A stretch of DNA of 40,732 bases. Source: Actinomadura bangladeshensis. GTDB lineage: Bacteria; Actinomycetota; Actinomycetes; Streptosporangiales; Streptosporangiaceae. The translations under genes and the position numbers were made by a program. The stretch spans positions 1 to 40,732 of the forward strand of contig NZ_SMJW01000043.1 in assembly GCF_004348335.1 (NCBI RefSeq), read 5' to 3'. A model generated the notes under the pieces. It saw only the letters and a list, made by a program, of their open reading frames with translations, did not search any database and was not told the DNA's origin. Below, in pieces: positions 1 to 6,240 of this stretch. The stretch's first letter is position 1. Every line of letters starts with the position of its first letter.

Positions 1-166
1 GCGCATTGCCTCAAAGAAATCCCCACCATCCGAAGATGGCCACGGGGCGGCCCGGCCAACTGACCGAGCCGATAAAGGCACTGGCTTTTAACACGCTGTT
101 GAGTTCTCAAGAAACGGACACCCACCGCGCCGAACCCCGCTCCCGCAGGCCCCGGCTCCGGGGCAA
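1..166 (-). other. Pre-16S rRNA leader (left-going rrn operon, 16S gene outside window)
   Basis: Read on the minus strand, this stretch follows a good promoter (174-201) and carries CTTGAGAACTCAAC (98-111) followed by AGCGTGTT. That arrangement is a conserved element of actinobacterial rRNA leaders and spacers, thought to act in antitermination and pre-rRNA processing. A short GC hairpin (CCCCGG/CCGGGG, about 151-164) sits near the inferred transcription start. No protein-coding signal is convincing here. The 16S gene itself would begin to the left of position 1, so the operon assignment rests on the leader motif plus the tandem promoters. A 16S-23S spacer would share the motif but would not normally have promoters upstream of it. 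Confidence 0.6.
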
Positions 167-173
167 CCCTTCT

Positions 174-201
174 AACTTACCTGTTCCGCTTCCGTTGTCA
201 A
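174..201 (-). promoter_or_regulatory. rrn-proximal promoter
   Basis: The minus strand reads TTGACA (196-201), a 16-bp spacer, then TAAGTT (174-179). This is a perfect -35 and a TAnnnT -10. Transcription would start near 167 and enter the rRNA leader. Confidence 0.65.
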
Positions 202-329
202 GCCGATCAGCGAAGATCTTTTTGACGGTCGGAGGCGTCCCACTCCCCCGCGGCGACGACACACCCCCAGGCCGAAGACCTGGCGATGATCGTTCCGTAG
301 GAGATGCCCTGCGGGCCGGCCACCTCGCG

Positions 330-545
330 GCGTCCTGCATCCCGTTCTGAGCTTTCACACCATCCTACACGAGCCCGAGCGCCGCTCGAACCGTTTTTCG
401 GAGGCCCGATCCCCGGCGAGCCGGCCGCCGCTCACAGCGTCCCGCATCCCGTCCGGGGCGCCACACGGACCAACTGCAGCCGAAGCCGCCGTTGTTCCTA
501 GTGGCTTCCCCTGGGCCGTCCGCCTGCCGGCGTCCCGCATCCCCT
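330..545 (-). repeat. Three dispersed copies of a 16-bp element in the rrn promoter region
   Basis: Plus-strand GCGTCCYGCATCCCST occurs at 330-345, 437-452 and 530-545 (starts 107 and 93 bp apart). Copies differ at one or two positions. On the transcribed (minus) strand the core reads GGGATGCRGGACGC. Two copies lie just downstream of candidate promoters. Function is unknown. Confidence 0.6.
362..367 (-). promoter_or_regulatory. Candidate upstream rrn promoter -10 (TGTAGGAT)
   Basis: The minus strand reads TGTAGGAT, an extended -10 (TAGGAT at 362-367), but no good -35 lies 16-18 bp upstream. The inferred start is near 355. One copy of the GGGATGC-GGACGC repeat (330-345) follows directly, as it does after the distal promoter. 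Confidence 0.35.
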
Positions 546-558
546 CGGGGCAGAAGAG

Positions 559-587
559 ACATTAGGGTCCGCCGTCACCACCGTCAA
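559..587 (-). promoter_or_regulatory. rrn-distal promoter
   Basis: The minus strand reads TTGACG (582-587), a 17-bp spacer, then TAATGT (559-564), a near-consensus vegetative promoter pointing toward the rRNA leader. A copy of the GGGATGCGGGACGC element (530-545) begins a few bases after the inferred start. Confidence 0.6.
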
Positions 588-751
588 ATCAAGGCACACC
601 AGGCACCGGGGAATCTTGTCACCCGAACACACCATCAGCCTCATTGACCTCGCCTTTCAGGCACTACGTGCCGCGGGTCACAGTGGGGTAGCGTGCGCGG
701 ACAACAGTGGCTCCCGGCACGACACTCGGCCGAGGTCAGGAGGAACACCTT

Positions 752-1516
752 GTGAATGTGCCCGCCGCCGTCCGCTCGTCCGCGGAGCGCCTCGTGGTCG
801 CCGCGACGATGGGGCCCACGATCCATGACGTGCACGCTTGGCGGTTCAGGGTCGTCCCCGGTCTGATCGAGCTGCACGCCGACCCGGACAGGTTCCGGTC
901 CATGCACGATCCGCTGGGGCGGGGCCTGCATCTCAGCAGCGGCGCCGCACTCGTCAACCTGCGCCTCGCCGCCGCCCAGCTCGGGCACGAAGCCGTGGTC
1001 CGGGTGCTTCCCGACGCCGGACGTCCATCGGTTCTCGCCTCGATCCGCCTCGCCGGACGGCACCGGGTGACCCGCGAGGAACGGCTGCTCTACGCCGCGA
1101 CGCTGAAGCCCTTCCTCGACGGCCGTCCCGCACCGGGCGTCCGGCCGGCGCTTCCCCTCGTCAACGAGCTCGCCGAGGCGGCCCGCCTGGAAGGGGCGGC
1201 GCTTCACCCGCTCGCCGGCGGAGCACTTGAGACGGGAGGATGCCGTGCGGTGCTCACGACTCGCGGCGACTCCCCCGCCGGATGGCTTCGTGCGGGACAG
1301 GCGCTCCAGCGCCTCCTGCTGAGCGCCACGGCCCGCTCGGTCTCCGTCTCCTTCATGTACGAGGCCGTCGACGTGCGGGGAGCCGAGGGCGTCGCAGAGC
1401 CCGGCGAGGTACCGCAGGTGCTGCTCGAACTGACTCAGCGCGTGGACGCGGACCTACATCAGCCGCCGGTACGTCGACAGGACGAAGGAGAGCGGCACCG
1501 CCAGCGGGTCCGGTAG
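752..1516 (+). CDS. Acg-type nitroreductase family protein, internally shortened
   Basis: The N-terminal half matches Acg-like nitroreductases (FMN-fold proteins of the dormancy type). Visible are a VVAATMGPTIHDVHAWRFRV block, then IELHADPDR, a DPLGRGLHLSSGAALVNLRLA core and RLLYAATLKPF. After about residue 150 the sequence jumps from EGAALHP straight to the late WLRAGQALQRLLLSAT block. About 60-70 residues that usually lie between them are therefore missing (254 aa here against roughly 330). The last ~20 residues (QPPVRRQDEGERHRQRVR) read antisense through the end of rlmA, so the normal C-terminus and stop appear lost. The GTG start at 752 has AGGAGG 8 bp upstream. Probably an eroded, possibly inactive gene. 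Confidence 0.65.
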   Translation: MNVPAAVRSSAERLVVAATMGPTIHDVHAWRFRVVPGLIELHADPDRFRSMHDPLGRGLHLSSGAALVNLRLAAAQLGHEAVVRVLPDAGRPSVLASIRLAGRHRVTREERLLYAATLKPFLDGRPAPGVRPALPLVNELAEAARLEGAALHPLAGGALETGGCRAVLTTRGDSPAGWLRAGQALQRLLLSATARSVSVSFMYEAVDVRGAEGVAEPGEVPQVLLELTQRVDADLHQPPVRRQDEGERHRQRVR

Positions 1517-2305
1517 TCGCCGCAGCCGCTCCCTGAGCCGGCCGGCCGGGACGTGGTGCGCGCTCGGCCCCATCCCCACGAGCGTGGCCACCTCGTCGTG
1601 GGTGAGGACGGCCTCCGACTCGATCTCCTGGCGCGCATCGAACTTGAAGTAGCCCGCGAGCGCGGCGTCCATGCGCTCGGTCTTCCGCTCATCGACCGAG
1701 AGGAGCCCGAGCGGATCCACCAGCGTGCCGAGATGCCGGGGCGACGGCGTCACGGTGAACAGCCGCCCGTCGTCACGAAGGACCCGGTGGAACTCGGCCG
1801 CGTTCCGCGGAGCGAAGACGTTGACGACCACGTCCGCCGCACCGTCGCGCAGCGGGAGCGGACGCCAGAGGTCGGCGACGACGGCGCCGGCTCTCGGATG
1901 GGCCCTGGCGGCCCGGCGGGCCGCGTGCTTGGAGATGTCCAGCGCCAGGCCCACCGCGCCGGTCGACCGGTCGAGTATCCGGCTCAGGTAGTGCCCGGTT
2001 CCCGCGCCCGCGTCGACCACGAAGGACGGGCCGACGCCGGCGACGCCGGATGCCAGCCGGTCCGCGGGAGCGTCGAAGTGGCCGGATCTGAGGAACTCGT
2101 CGCGGGCCCGCACCATCTCCGGGGTGTCCGCCGTCCCGGGGCGGGCGTTGCCCGGCAGGAGGTTGGCGTACCCCTGCCGTGCGATGTCGAAGGAATGCCC
2201 GCCGGGGCAGAGCAGCCCGCGGTCGGCCAGTTCGAGGTCGGCTCCGCACACGGGGCACACCAGGTAGGGGACGACATCGGCGAGCATCCGTCCATCATCG
2301 TCCAT
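1454..2305 (-). CDS. rlmA: 23S rRNA (guanine-N1)-methyltransferase, RlmA/TlrB family
   Basis: SAM-dependent methyltransferase of the RlmA group, which in Gram-positives methylates a guanine in hairpin 35 of 23S rRNA (RlmA-II/TlrB, linked to mycinosyl-macrolide resistance). An N-terminal zinc finger is visible (C17-x2-C20, C33, H37 in CPGGHSFD), then the RQGYANLLP motif. The SAM-binding loop is FVVDAGAGTGHY. Further motifs are LALDISKHAARRAA, ADLWRPLPL and NVFAPRNAAEFHRVL, all typical for the family. Length (283 aa) is normal. No clear ribosome site precedes the ATG at 2305; the ATG at 2287 is an alternative. It lies 96 bp downstream of trxA in the same direction. Whether this enzyme targets G745 or G748 cannot be read from sequence alone; the actinobacterial context favours G748. 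Confidence 0.85.
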   Translation of the reverse strand: MDDDGRMLADVVPYLVCPVCGADLELADRGLLCPGGHSFDIARQGYANLLPGNARPGTADTPEMVRARDEFLRSGHFDAPADRLASGVAGVGPSFVVDAGAGTGHYLSRILDRSTGAVGLALDISKHAARRAARAHPRAGAVVADLWRPLPLRDGAADVVVNVFAPRNAAEFHRVLRDDGRLFTVTPSPRHLGTLVDPLGLLSVDERKTERMDAALAGYFKFDARQEIESEAVLTHDEVATLVGMGPSAHHVPAGRLRERLRRLPDPLAVPLSFVLSTYRRLM

Positions 2306-2401
2306 ACGGGCGGTGGATCGGGATCCGCCACCCGCTTCTTTGCCCTTGCGCCGCCCGCGCGCAACCCGCGCGCCGCCGGGGCGTCCGCTCGCCGTCAGCC
2401 G

Positions 2402-2755
2402 TCAGCCGTCGGCGCGGCGGCGGACGTCCTCCATGTCGAGGCCGCGCACCTGCTCGATCACGTTCTCCAGCACCGGCTCCGGCACCGCGCCCGCCTCGGC
2501 GAAGACGATGAGGCCGTCCCGGATCGCCATCAGCGTCGGGATCGACCTGATCCCGAACCGCTCGGACAGCTCCGGCTCGGCGTCGGTGTCGACCTTCGCG
2601 AAGACGATGTCCTCGTGCCTGCCCGCGGACTTTTCGTAGACCGGCGCGAAGCGCTTGCAGGGTCCGCACCACTCCGCCCAGAAGTCCACCAGCACGATGC
2701 CGTCGGCCTGGGCCACCTTGTCGAAGTTCTCGGCGGTGAGTGTGACCGTCGCCAT
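2402..2755 (-). CDS. trxA: Thioredoxin
   Basis: A 117-aa thioredoxin: the fold begins VTLTAENFDKVA, followed by VLVDFWAEWCGPCKRFAPVYE with the WCGPC redox centre (C30, C33) and the cis-proline loop SIPTLMAI. It reduces disulfides in cytoplasmic proteins using electrons from thioredoxin reductase; no trxB is adjacent. The ATG at 2755 has GAGGAG about 8 bp upstream. It is transcribed divergently from a sigma-factor gene, and the shared 130-bp spacer contains a sigma-R-like promoter facing the sigma gene. The C-terminal extension (GLDMEDVRRRADG) is slightly longer than in E. coli-type thioredoxin. Confidence 0.93.
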   Translation of the reverse strand: MATVTLTAENFDKVAQADGIVLVDFWAEWCGPCKRFAPVYEKSAGRHEDIVFAKVDTDAEPELSERFGIRSIPTLMAIRDGLIVFAEAGAVPEPVLENVIEQVRGLDMEDVRRRADG

Positions 2756-2811
2756 GTCGGTTTCTCCTCAGTCGGGGTATCAGGTCGTAGAGCGGCTAAC
2801 AGCCTCGCAGT

Positions 2812-2828
2812 ATTCCCCGTTCGGGAAT
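2812..2828. repeat. Inverted repeat ATTCCC-N5-GGGAAT between trxA and sigma gene
   Basis: Six-base arms (2812-2817 and 2823-2828) give a GGGAAT half-element facing each gene. Only the rightward copy has the matching GTT 18 bp away. Confidence 0.5.
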
Positions 2829-2849
2829 CACAGAGCGGTAATTAGCGTT
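2823..2849 (+). promoter_or_regulatory. Sigma-R/ECF thiol-stress type promoter for the sigma-factor gene
   Basis: GGGAAT (2823-2828), 18 bp, then GTT (2847-2849). This matches the Streptomyces sigma-R / mycobacterial SigH consensus (GGAAT-N18/19-GTT). The transcription start would be near 2856, about 30 nt before the ATG, with the ribosome site GGAGAAGG (2872-2879) inside the leader. Confidence 0.6.
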
Positions 2850-2885
2850 CTCCTCACAGGGAGATCGCACCGGAGAAGGGTCAGG

Positions 2886-3884
2886 ATGGCTGCAACCCGT
2901 ACAAAGGGCGACAGGGTCGACGTCACCGACAAGGATCTTGTCGGGGCGTACCTCGACCGGATCGGCCGTACTCCTCTGCTCGATGCGCAGGCGGAGGTCG
3001 ATCTGGCCAAGGCGATCGAAGGAGGCCTGTACGCCGAGCAGCTCCTCGAGGACGGGAGGGTGCCCGCGGGCGCCACCCGCGAGGAGCTGGAGGAGCTGGC
3101 CGCGGCGGGGCTGCGCGCGAAGCAGCGCTTCGTCGAGGCCAACCTGCGGCTGGTGGTCTCGATCGCCCGGAAGTATCCGACCGACTCGTTGCCCCTCATC
3201 GACCTCATTCAGGAGGGGAACCTGGGGCTGATGCGCGCGGTGGAGAAGTTCGACTACCGCCGCGGCTTCAAGTTCTCCACGTACGCGACCTGGTGGATCA
3301 GGCAGGCGATCGGGCGCGGGCTCAGCCACACCGCCCGCACCATCCGGCTGCCGGTCCATGTGGAGGAGGAACTTTCGCGGCTGCGGCGTGCGGAGCGCCA
3401 GCTAGGGCGGGAGCTCGGCCGGGAGCCGACCCGCGAGGAGCTGGCCCTGGCACTGGGCGCCGAGGCCGAACACGTGGACGAGCTGCTGCGCTGGCGGCGC
3501 GACCCGGCGAGCCTGGACGCGACCGTCGACGACGCCGGCGAGACGCCGATGGGCGACCTGCTGGAGGATCCGGACGCCGTCACGCCGGAGGCCGAGATCC
3601 TCGCGCTGGACGACATCGAGGGCCTCGCGCGGCTGCTCGACCGGCTTTCGGAACGCGAGTCCGCGATCGTGCGCGCCCGGTTCGGGATGGACAGCGGCCA
3701 GCCGCTGTCGTACGCCCAGATCGGCGCCCGGTACGGCCTGAGCCACAACCGGGTGCGGCAGATCACCGACCGTTCGCTGCGGCGGCTGCGCCAGCTCGCG
3801 AACGAGACGGATCTGAGCGGGCGCAGGACGCTGGCGCCCGGCTCCGCGCGGGAACCCGCGGGCGCCGGCAGCCGGGCGGCCTGA
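2886..3884 (+). CDS. Group 2 RNA polymerase sigma-70 factor (HrdB paralogue)
   Basis: A 332-aa primary-like sigma factor. Region 1.2 ([19 protein letters not shown]) starts at about residue 17. Region 2 includes [36 protein letters not shown] and [13 protein letters not shown], covering core binding and -10 recognition. Region 3 begins [15 protein letters not shown]. Region 4 includes [15 protein letters not shown] and the [21 protein letters not shown]. Region 1.1 is absent, so this is an alternative (group 2) factor rather than the housekeeping one. The HTH carries SHNRVRQI where housekeeping factors usually have TRERIRQI. The ATG at 2886 has GGAGAAGG 6 bp upstream. A sigma-R-type promoter precedes it; S. 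coelicolor hrdD and one hrdB promoter are known sigma-R targets, so a role in rebuilding transcription after oxidative stress is plausible. Confidence 0.88.
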   Translation: MAATRTKGDRVDVTDKDLVGAYLDRIGRTPLLDAQAEVDLAKAIEGGLYAEQLLEDGRVPAGATREELEELAAAGLRAKQRFVEANLRLVVSIARKYPTDSLPLIDLIQEGNLGLMRAVEKFDYRRGFKFSTYATWWIRQAIGRGLSHTARTIRLPVHVEEELSRLRRAERQLGRELGREPTREELALALGAEAEHVDELLRWRRDPASLDATVDDAGETPMGDLLEDPDAVTPEAEILALDDIEGLARLLDRLSERESAIVRARFGMDSGQPLSYAQIGARYGLSHNRVRQITDRSLRRLRQLANETDLSGRRTLAPGSAREPAGAGSRAA

Positions 3885-3955
3885 GCACGCCTCAGCACGC
3901 CGCGGCGCGCGGCGCGGCACGGCACGGACGTGCCGCGGTGCCCAACGGCACGCGG

Positions 3956-3989
3956 AACCGGGCGGTCACCAGAACGGGACCGCCCGGTT
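3956..3989 (+). terminator. Hairpin terminator after the sigma gene
   Basis: A perfect 12-bp stem (AACCGGGCGGTC 3956-3967 with GACCGCCCGGTT 3978-3989) and 10-nt loop, without a U-run as usual in high-GC actinobacteria. A smaller hairpin (CGGCAC-N4-GTGCCG, 3920-3935) precedes it. Confidence 0.65.
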
Positions 3990-4081
3990 CGCCGTTTCAG
4001 GCCCGTTCCGGGCGTGTCCGCACTGGAGCGTCCGCGGGTTCGGTGTCCACTGCCGGGCGGGCGGTGTCATAGCCTTTCGGG

Positions 4082-5431
4082 GTGAGTACATCCGCCGTCA
4101 CCGGGGACCTCGACGCCTGGCGCGCGCTCCCCGCCCTCCAGCAGCCCGATTGGCACGATCCGGACGAGGTCCGGGCGGTCGCCGCCGAACTGGCGACCCA
4201 GCCGCCGCTCGTCTTCGCCGGCGAGTGCGACCAGCTGAAGACGCAGCTCGCGGACGTGGCGCGCGGCGAGGCGTTCGTCCTGCAGGGCGGCGACTGCGCC
4301 GAGACGTTCGGCGGGTCGAACGCCGACGCGGTGAAGAACAAGCTGAAGACGCTGCTGCAGATGGCGGTCGTGCTCACCTACGCGGCCAGCGTCCCGGTCG
4401 TGAAGATCGGCCGGATGGCGGGCCAGTTCGCCAAGCCGCGGTCCAAGCCGGTGGAGGTGCGCGGCGGCGTGGAGCTGCCCGCCTACCGGGGCGACGCGGT
4501 CAACGGGTTCGCGTTCGACGCGGAGTCCCGCCGCAACGACCCGCACCGGCTGCTGCAGGCCTACCACTGCTCGGCGGTCACGCTGAACCTGTGCCGGGCG
4601 TTCACCAAGGGCGGCTACGCCGACCTGCGCCAGGTGCACGCCTGGAACCGCGACTTCGTCCAGCAGAGCCCGGCGGGACGCCGCTACGAGCAGCTCGCGG
4701 GCGAGATCGAGCGGGCGCTGACGTTCATGAAGGCGTGCGGGGCGAACCCCGACGAGTTCCACGGGGTGGAGTTCTACTCCAGCCACGAGGCGCTGCTGCT
4801 GGAGTACGAGCGGGCGCTGACCCGCATCGACCACCTCAGCGGCCTGCCCTACGACGTGTCCGCGCACTTCCTGTGGATCGGCGAGCGCACCCGGCAGCTG
4901 GACGGGGCGCACGTCGAGTTCCTCCGGCACATCCGCAACCCCATCGGGGTGAAGCTCGGCCCGACGACGTCCGCCGACGACGCGCTCGCGCTGATGGACA
5001 GGCTGAACCCCGACGGCGAGCCGGGCCGGCTCACCTTCATCACCCGGATGGGCGCGGGCAGGATCCGGGACGCGCTGCCGCCGCTGATCGAGAAGGTCCA
5101 CCAGAGCGGCGCGCCGGTCGCGTGGATCTGCGACCCGATGCACGGCAACACCTTCGAGGCGCCGAGCGGGCACAAGACCCGGCGGCTGGACGACGTCCTG
5201 GACGAGGTGGCGGGCTTCTTCGAGGTGCACCGGGCGCTCGGCACCCACCCGGGCGGCATCCACATCGAGTTCACCGGCGACGACGTCACCGAGTGCGTCG
5301 GCGGCGGCCAGGGGCTCGCCGAGGCGGACCTGCACCAGCGGTACGAGACGGCGTGCGACCCGCGGCTCAACCGCGGCCAGTCGCTGGACTTGGCGTTCAT
5401 GGTGGCCGAGCTGTACCGCAAGTCGGCCTGA
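4082..5431 (+). CDS. aroG: Class II 3-deoxy-7-phosphoheptulonate (DAHP) synthase
   Basis: First enzyme of the shikimate pathway: condenses phosphoenolpyruvate with erythrose 4-phosphate. The 449-aa length and motifs match the class II (plant/actinobacterial) family. Visible are FAGECDQLK; LQGGDCAETF with the metal-binding Cys (C72); KIGRMAGQFAKPRS; VEFYSSHEALLLEYE; WIGERTRQLDGAHVEF; GVKLGPTTSADD; TRMGAGRIRD; ICDPMHGNT and GIHIEFTGDDVTEC. The GTG start at 4082 has no ribosome site; a TAGCCT -10 element ends 6 nt upstream (4070-4075), so the transcript is probably leaderless. No other shikimate or aromatic genes are adjacent. Class II enzymes are usually feedback-controlled by aromatic amino acids, but this cannot be judged here. 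Confidence 0.95.
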   Translation: MSTSAVTGDLDAWRALPALQQPDWHDPDEVRAVAAELATQPPLVFAGECDQLKTQLADVARGEAFVLQGGDCAETFGGSNADAVKNKLKTLLQMAVVLTYAASVPVVKIGRMAGQFAKPRSKPVEVRGGVELPAYRGDAVNGFAFDAESRRNDPHRLLQAYHCSAVTLNLCRAFTKGGYADLRQVHAWNRDFVQQSPAGRRYEQLAGEIERALTFMKACGANPDEFHGVEFYSSHEALLLEYERALTRIDHLSGLPYDVSAHFLWIGERTRQLDGAHVEFLRHIRNPIGVKLGPTTSADDALALMDRLNPDGEPGRLTFITRMGAGRIRDALPPLIEKVHQSGAPVAWICDPMHGNTFEAPSGHKTRRLDDVLDEVAGFFEVHRALGTHPGGIHIEFTGDDVTECVGGGQGLAEADLHQRYETACDPRLNRGQSLDLAFMVAELYRKSA

Positions 5432-5461
5432 CCGGCGGCACGTTCCGGGGCGGACGCCTCC

Positions 5462-5830
5462 TCAGATGTCGACCTCCGCCCACACGACCTTGCCGCCGGT
5501 CACCGGGTCGGCGCCCCAGGAGTTCGCGAACCGGTCGACGATGAACAGGCCGCGGTGCGACTCGTCCAGCGGGCCGGGGACGGTCAGCCGGGGCAGCTGC
5601 GCGGCGCGGTCGCGGACCTCGACGCGGACCCGCCCGGGCCCGCGCAGCAGCCGGAGCTCGAGCGCGGTGCCCGCGTGCCGGACGGCGTTGGCGACGAGTT
5701 CGGCCACGATCGCGGTGACGAGCTCCTCGCGGTCCATCAGCGCCCAGGTGCGCATGGTGCGGGCGGCGAGCCGCCGCGCGTACTCGACCGCCTCGGTCTG
5801 GGGCGCCGCACGCAGTGTGGTCTCGGTCAT
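5462..5830 (-). CDS. RsbW/SpoIIAB-like ATP-binding anti-sigma factor kinase
   Basis: A GHKL-ATPase of the small anti-sigma kinase type (HATPase_c_2). The N-box reads LVTAIVAELVANAVRHAGT, followed by VRVEVRDRA and the RGLFIVDRFANSWGADP segment that forms the ATP lid and G-box. Such proteins bind a sigma factor or phosphorylate a STAS antagonist. It is the last gene of the leftward run OsaC-like - STAS - this gene. The ATG at 5830 was chosen (GGCGGAG about 11 bp upstream). An upstream GTG at 5878 would overlap the STAS gene by 17 bp. Its likely partner is the STAS protein just upstream; no sigma-B-type sigma gene is adjacent. Confidence 0.8.
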   Translation of the reverse strand: MTETTLRAAPQTEAVEYARRLAARTMRTWALMDREELVTAIVAELVANAVRHAGTALELRLLRGPGRVRVEVRDRAAQLPRLTVPGPLDESHRGLFIVDRFANSWGADPVTGGKVVWAEVDI

Positions 5831-5861
5831 CGGGTCGGTCACTCCGCCCGCTCGCCGTTCT

Positions 5862-6209
5862 TCATCGTGTCCCCTCACCGCCCATCGGTGCCTCCTCCGC
5901 CGGGCCCTCGATCAGGAACCGGTCGAGACCGGTGGTGCGCAGCACGTTCTCGACCCGGCCGTAGGCGCCGGTGACGGTCAGCGTGGCGTTCTGGGCGCGC
6001 GCGTGCTTGTACGCCCGGACGAGGACGTTCAGGCCGGAGGAATCACAGAAGTCGACCGCCGCGAGGTCGACGACCACCGCCCGCTCGCCCGCGTCCACGA
6101 GCTCGGTCAGCCGAGTGCGCAGCTCTTCGGAGGAGTGCAGGTCGATGGAGCCGCGCGCGGCGATCGTCGCGCGGCCGTCCTGTCGTGTCGTGTGCAAGGC
6201 AAGCCCCAC
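5862..6209 (-). CDS. STAS-domain anti-anti-sigma factor (RsbV/SpoIIAA-like)
   Basis: A 115-aa single STAS domain. Seen: ATIAARGSIDLHSSEELRTRL, VVVDLAAVDFCDSSGLNVLVRAY (the DSSGL phosphorylation loop at about residues 56-60) and the VENVLRTTGLDRFL tail. Unphosphorylated STAS partners sequester RsbW-type kinases and free the sigma factor; PP2C phosphatases such as the upstream OsaC-like protein reactivate them. The GTG at 6209 was chosen because a GGTGGGG ribosome site precedes it and the STAS fold begins right after. The ATG at 6269 would add 20 residues inside the previous gene. It sits 31 bp after the phosphatase gene and 31 bp before the kinase gene, so the three probably form one operon. 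Confidence 0.85.
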   Translation of the reverse strand: MGLALHTTRQDGRATIAARGSIDLHSSEELRTRLTELVDAGERAVVVDLAAVDFCDSSGLNVLVRAYKHARAQNATLTVTGAYGRVENVLRTTGLDRFLIEGPAEEAPMGGEGTR

Positions 6210-6240
6210 GCCACCCCACCTTACCGATTGTTGGTCTCCA

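Noticed and set aside
1..350. Short plus-strand open frame at the left edge (114 codons)
   Set aside because: It lies in rRNA leader and promoter sequence, with no ribosome site and a composition unlike the real genes.
2792..2816. A sigma-R promoter facing trxA
   Set aside because: The minus-strand GGAAT has no GTT at 18 or 19 bp (it reads GCT), only one at 11 bp, so the spacing does not fit.
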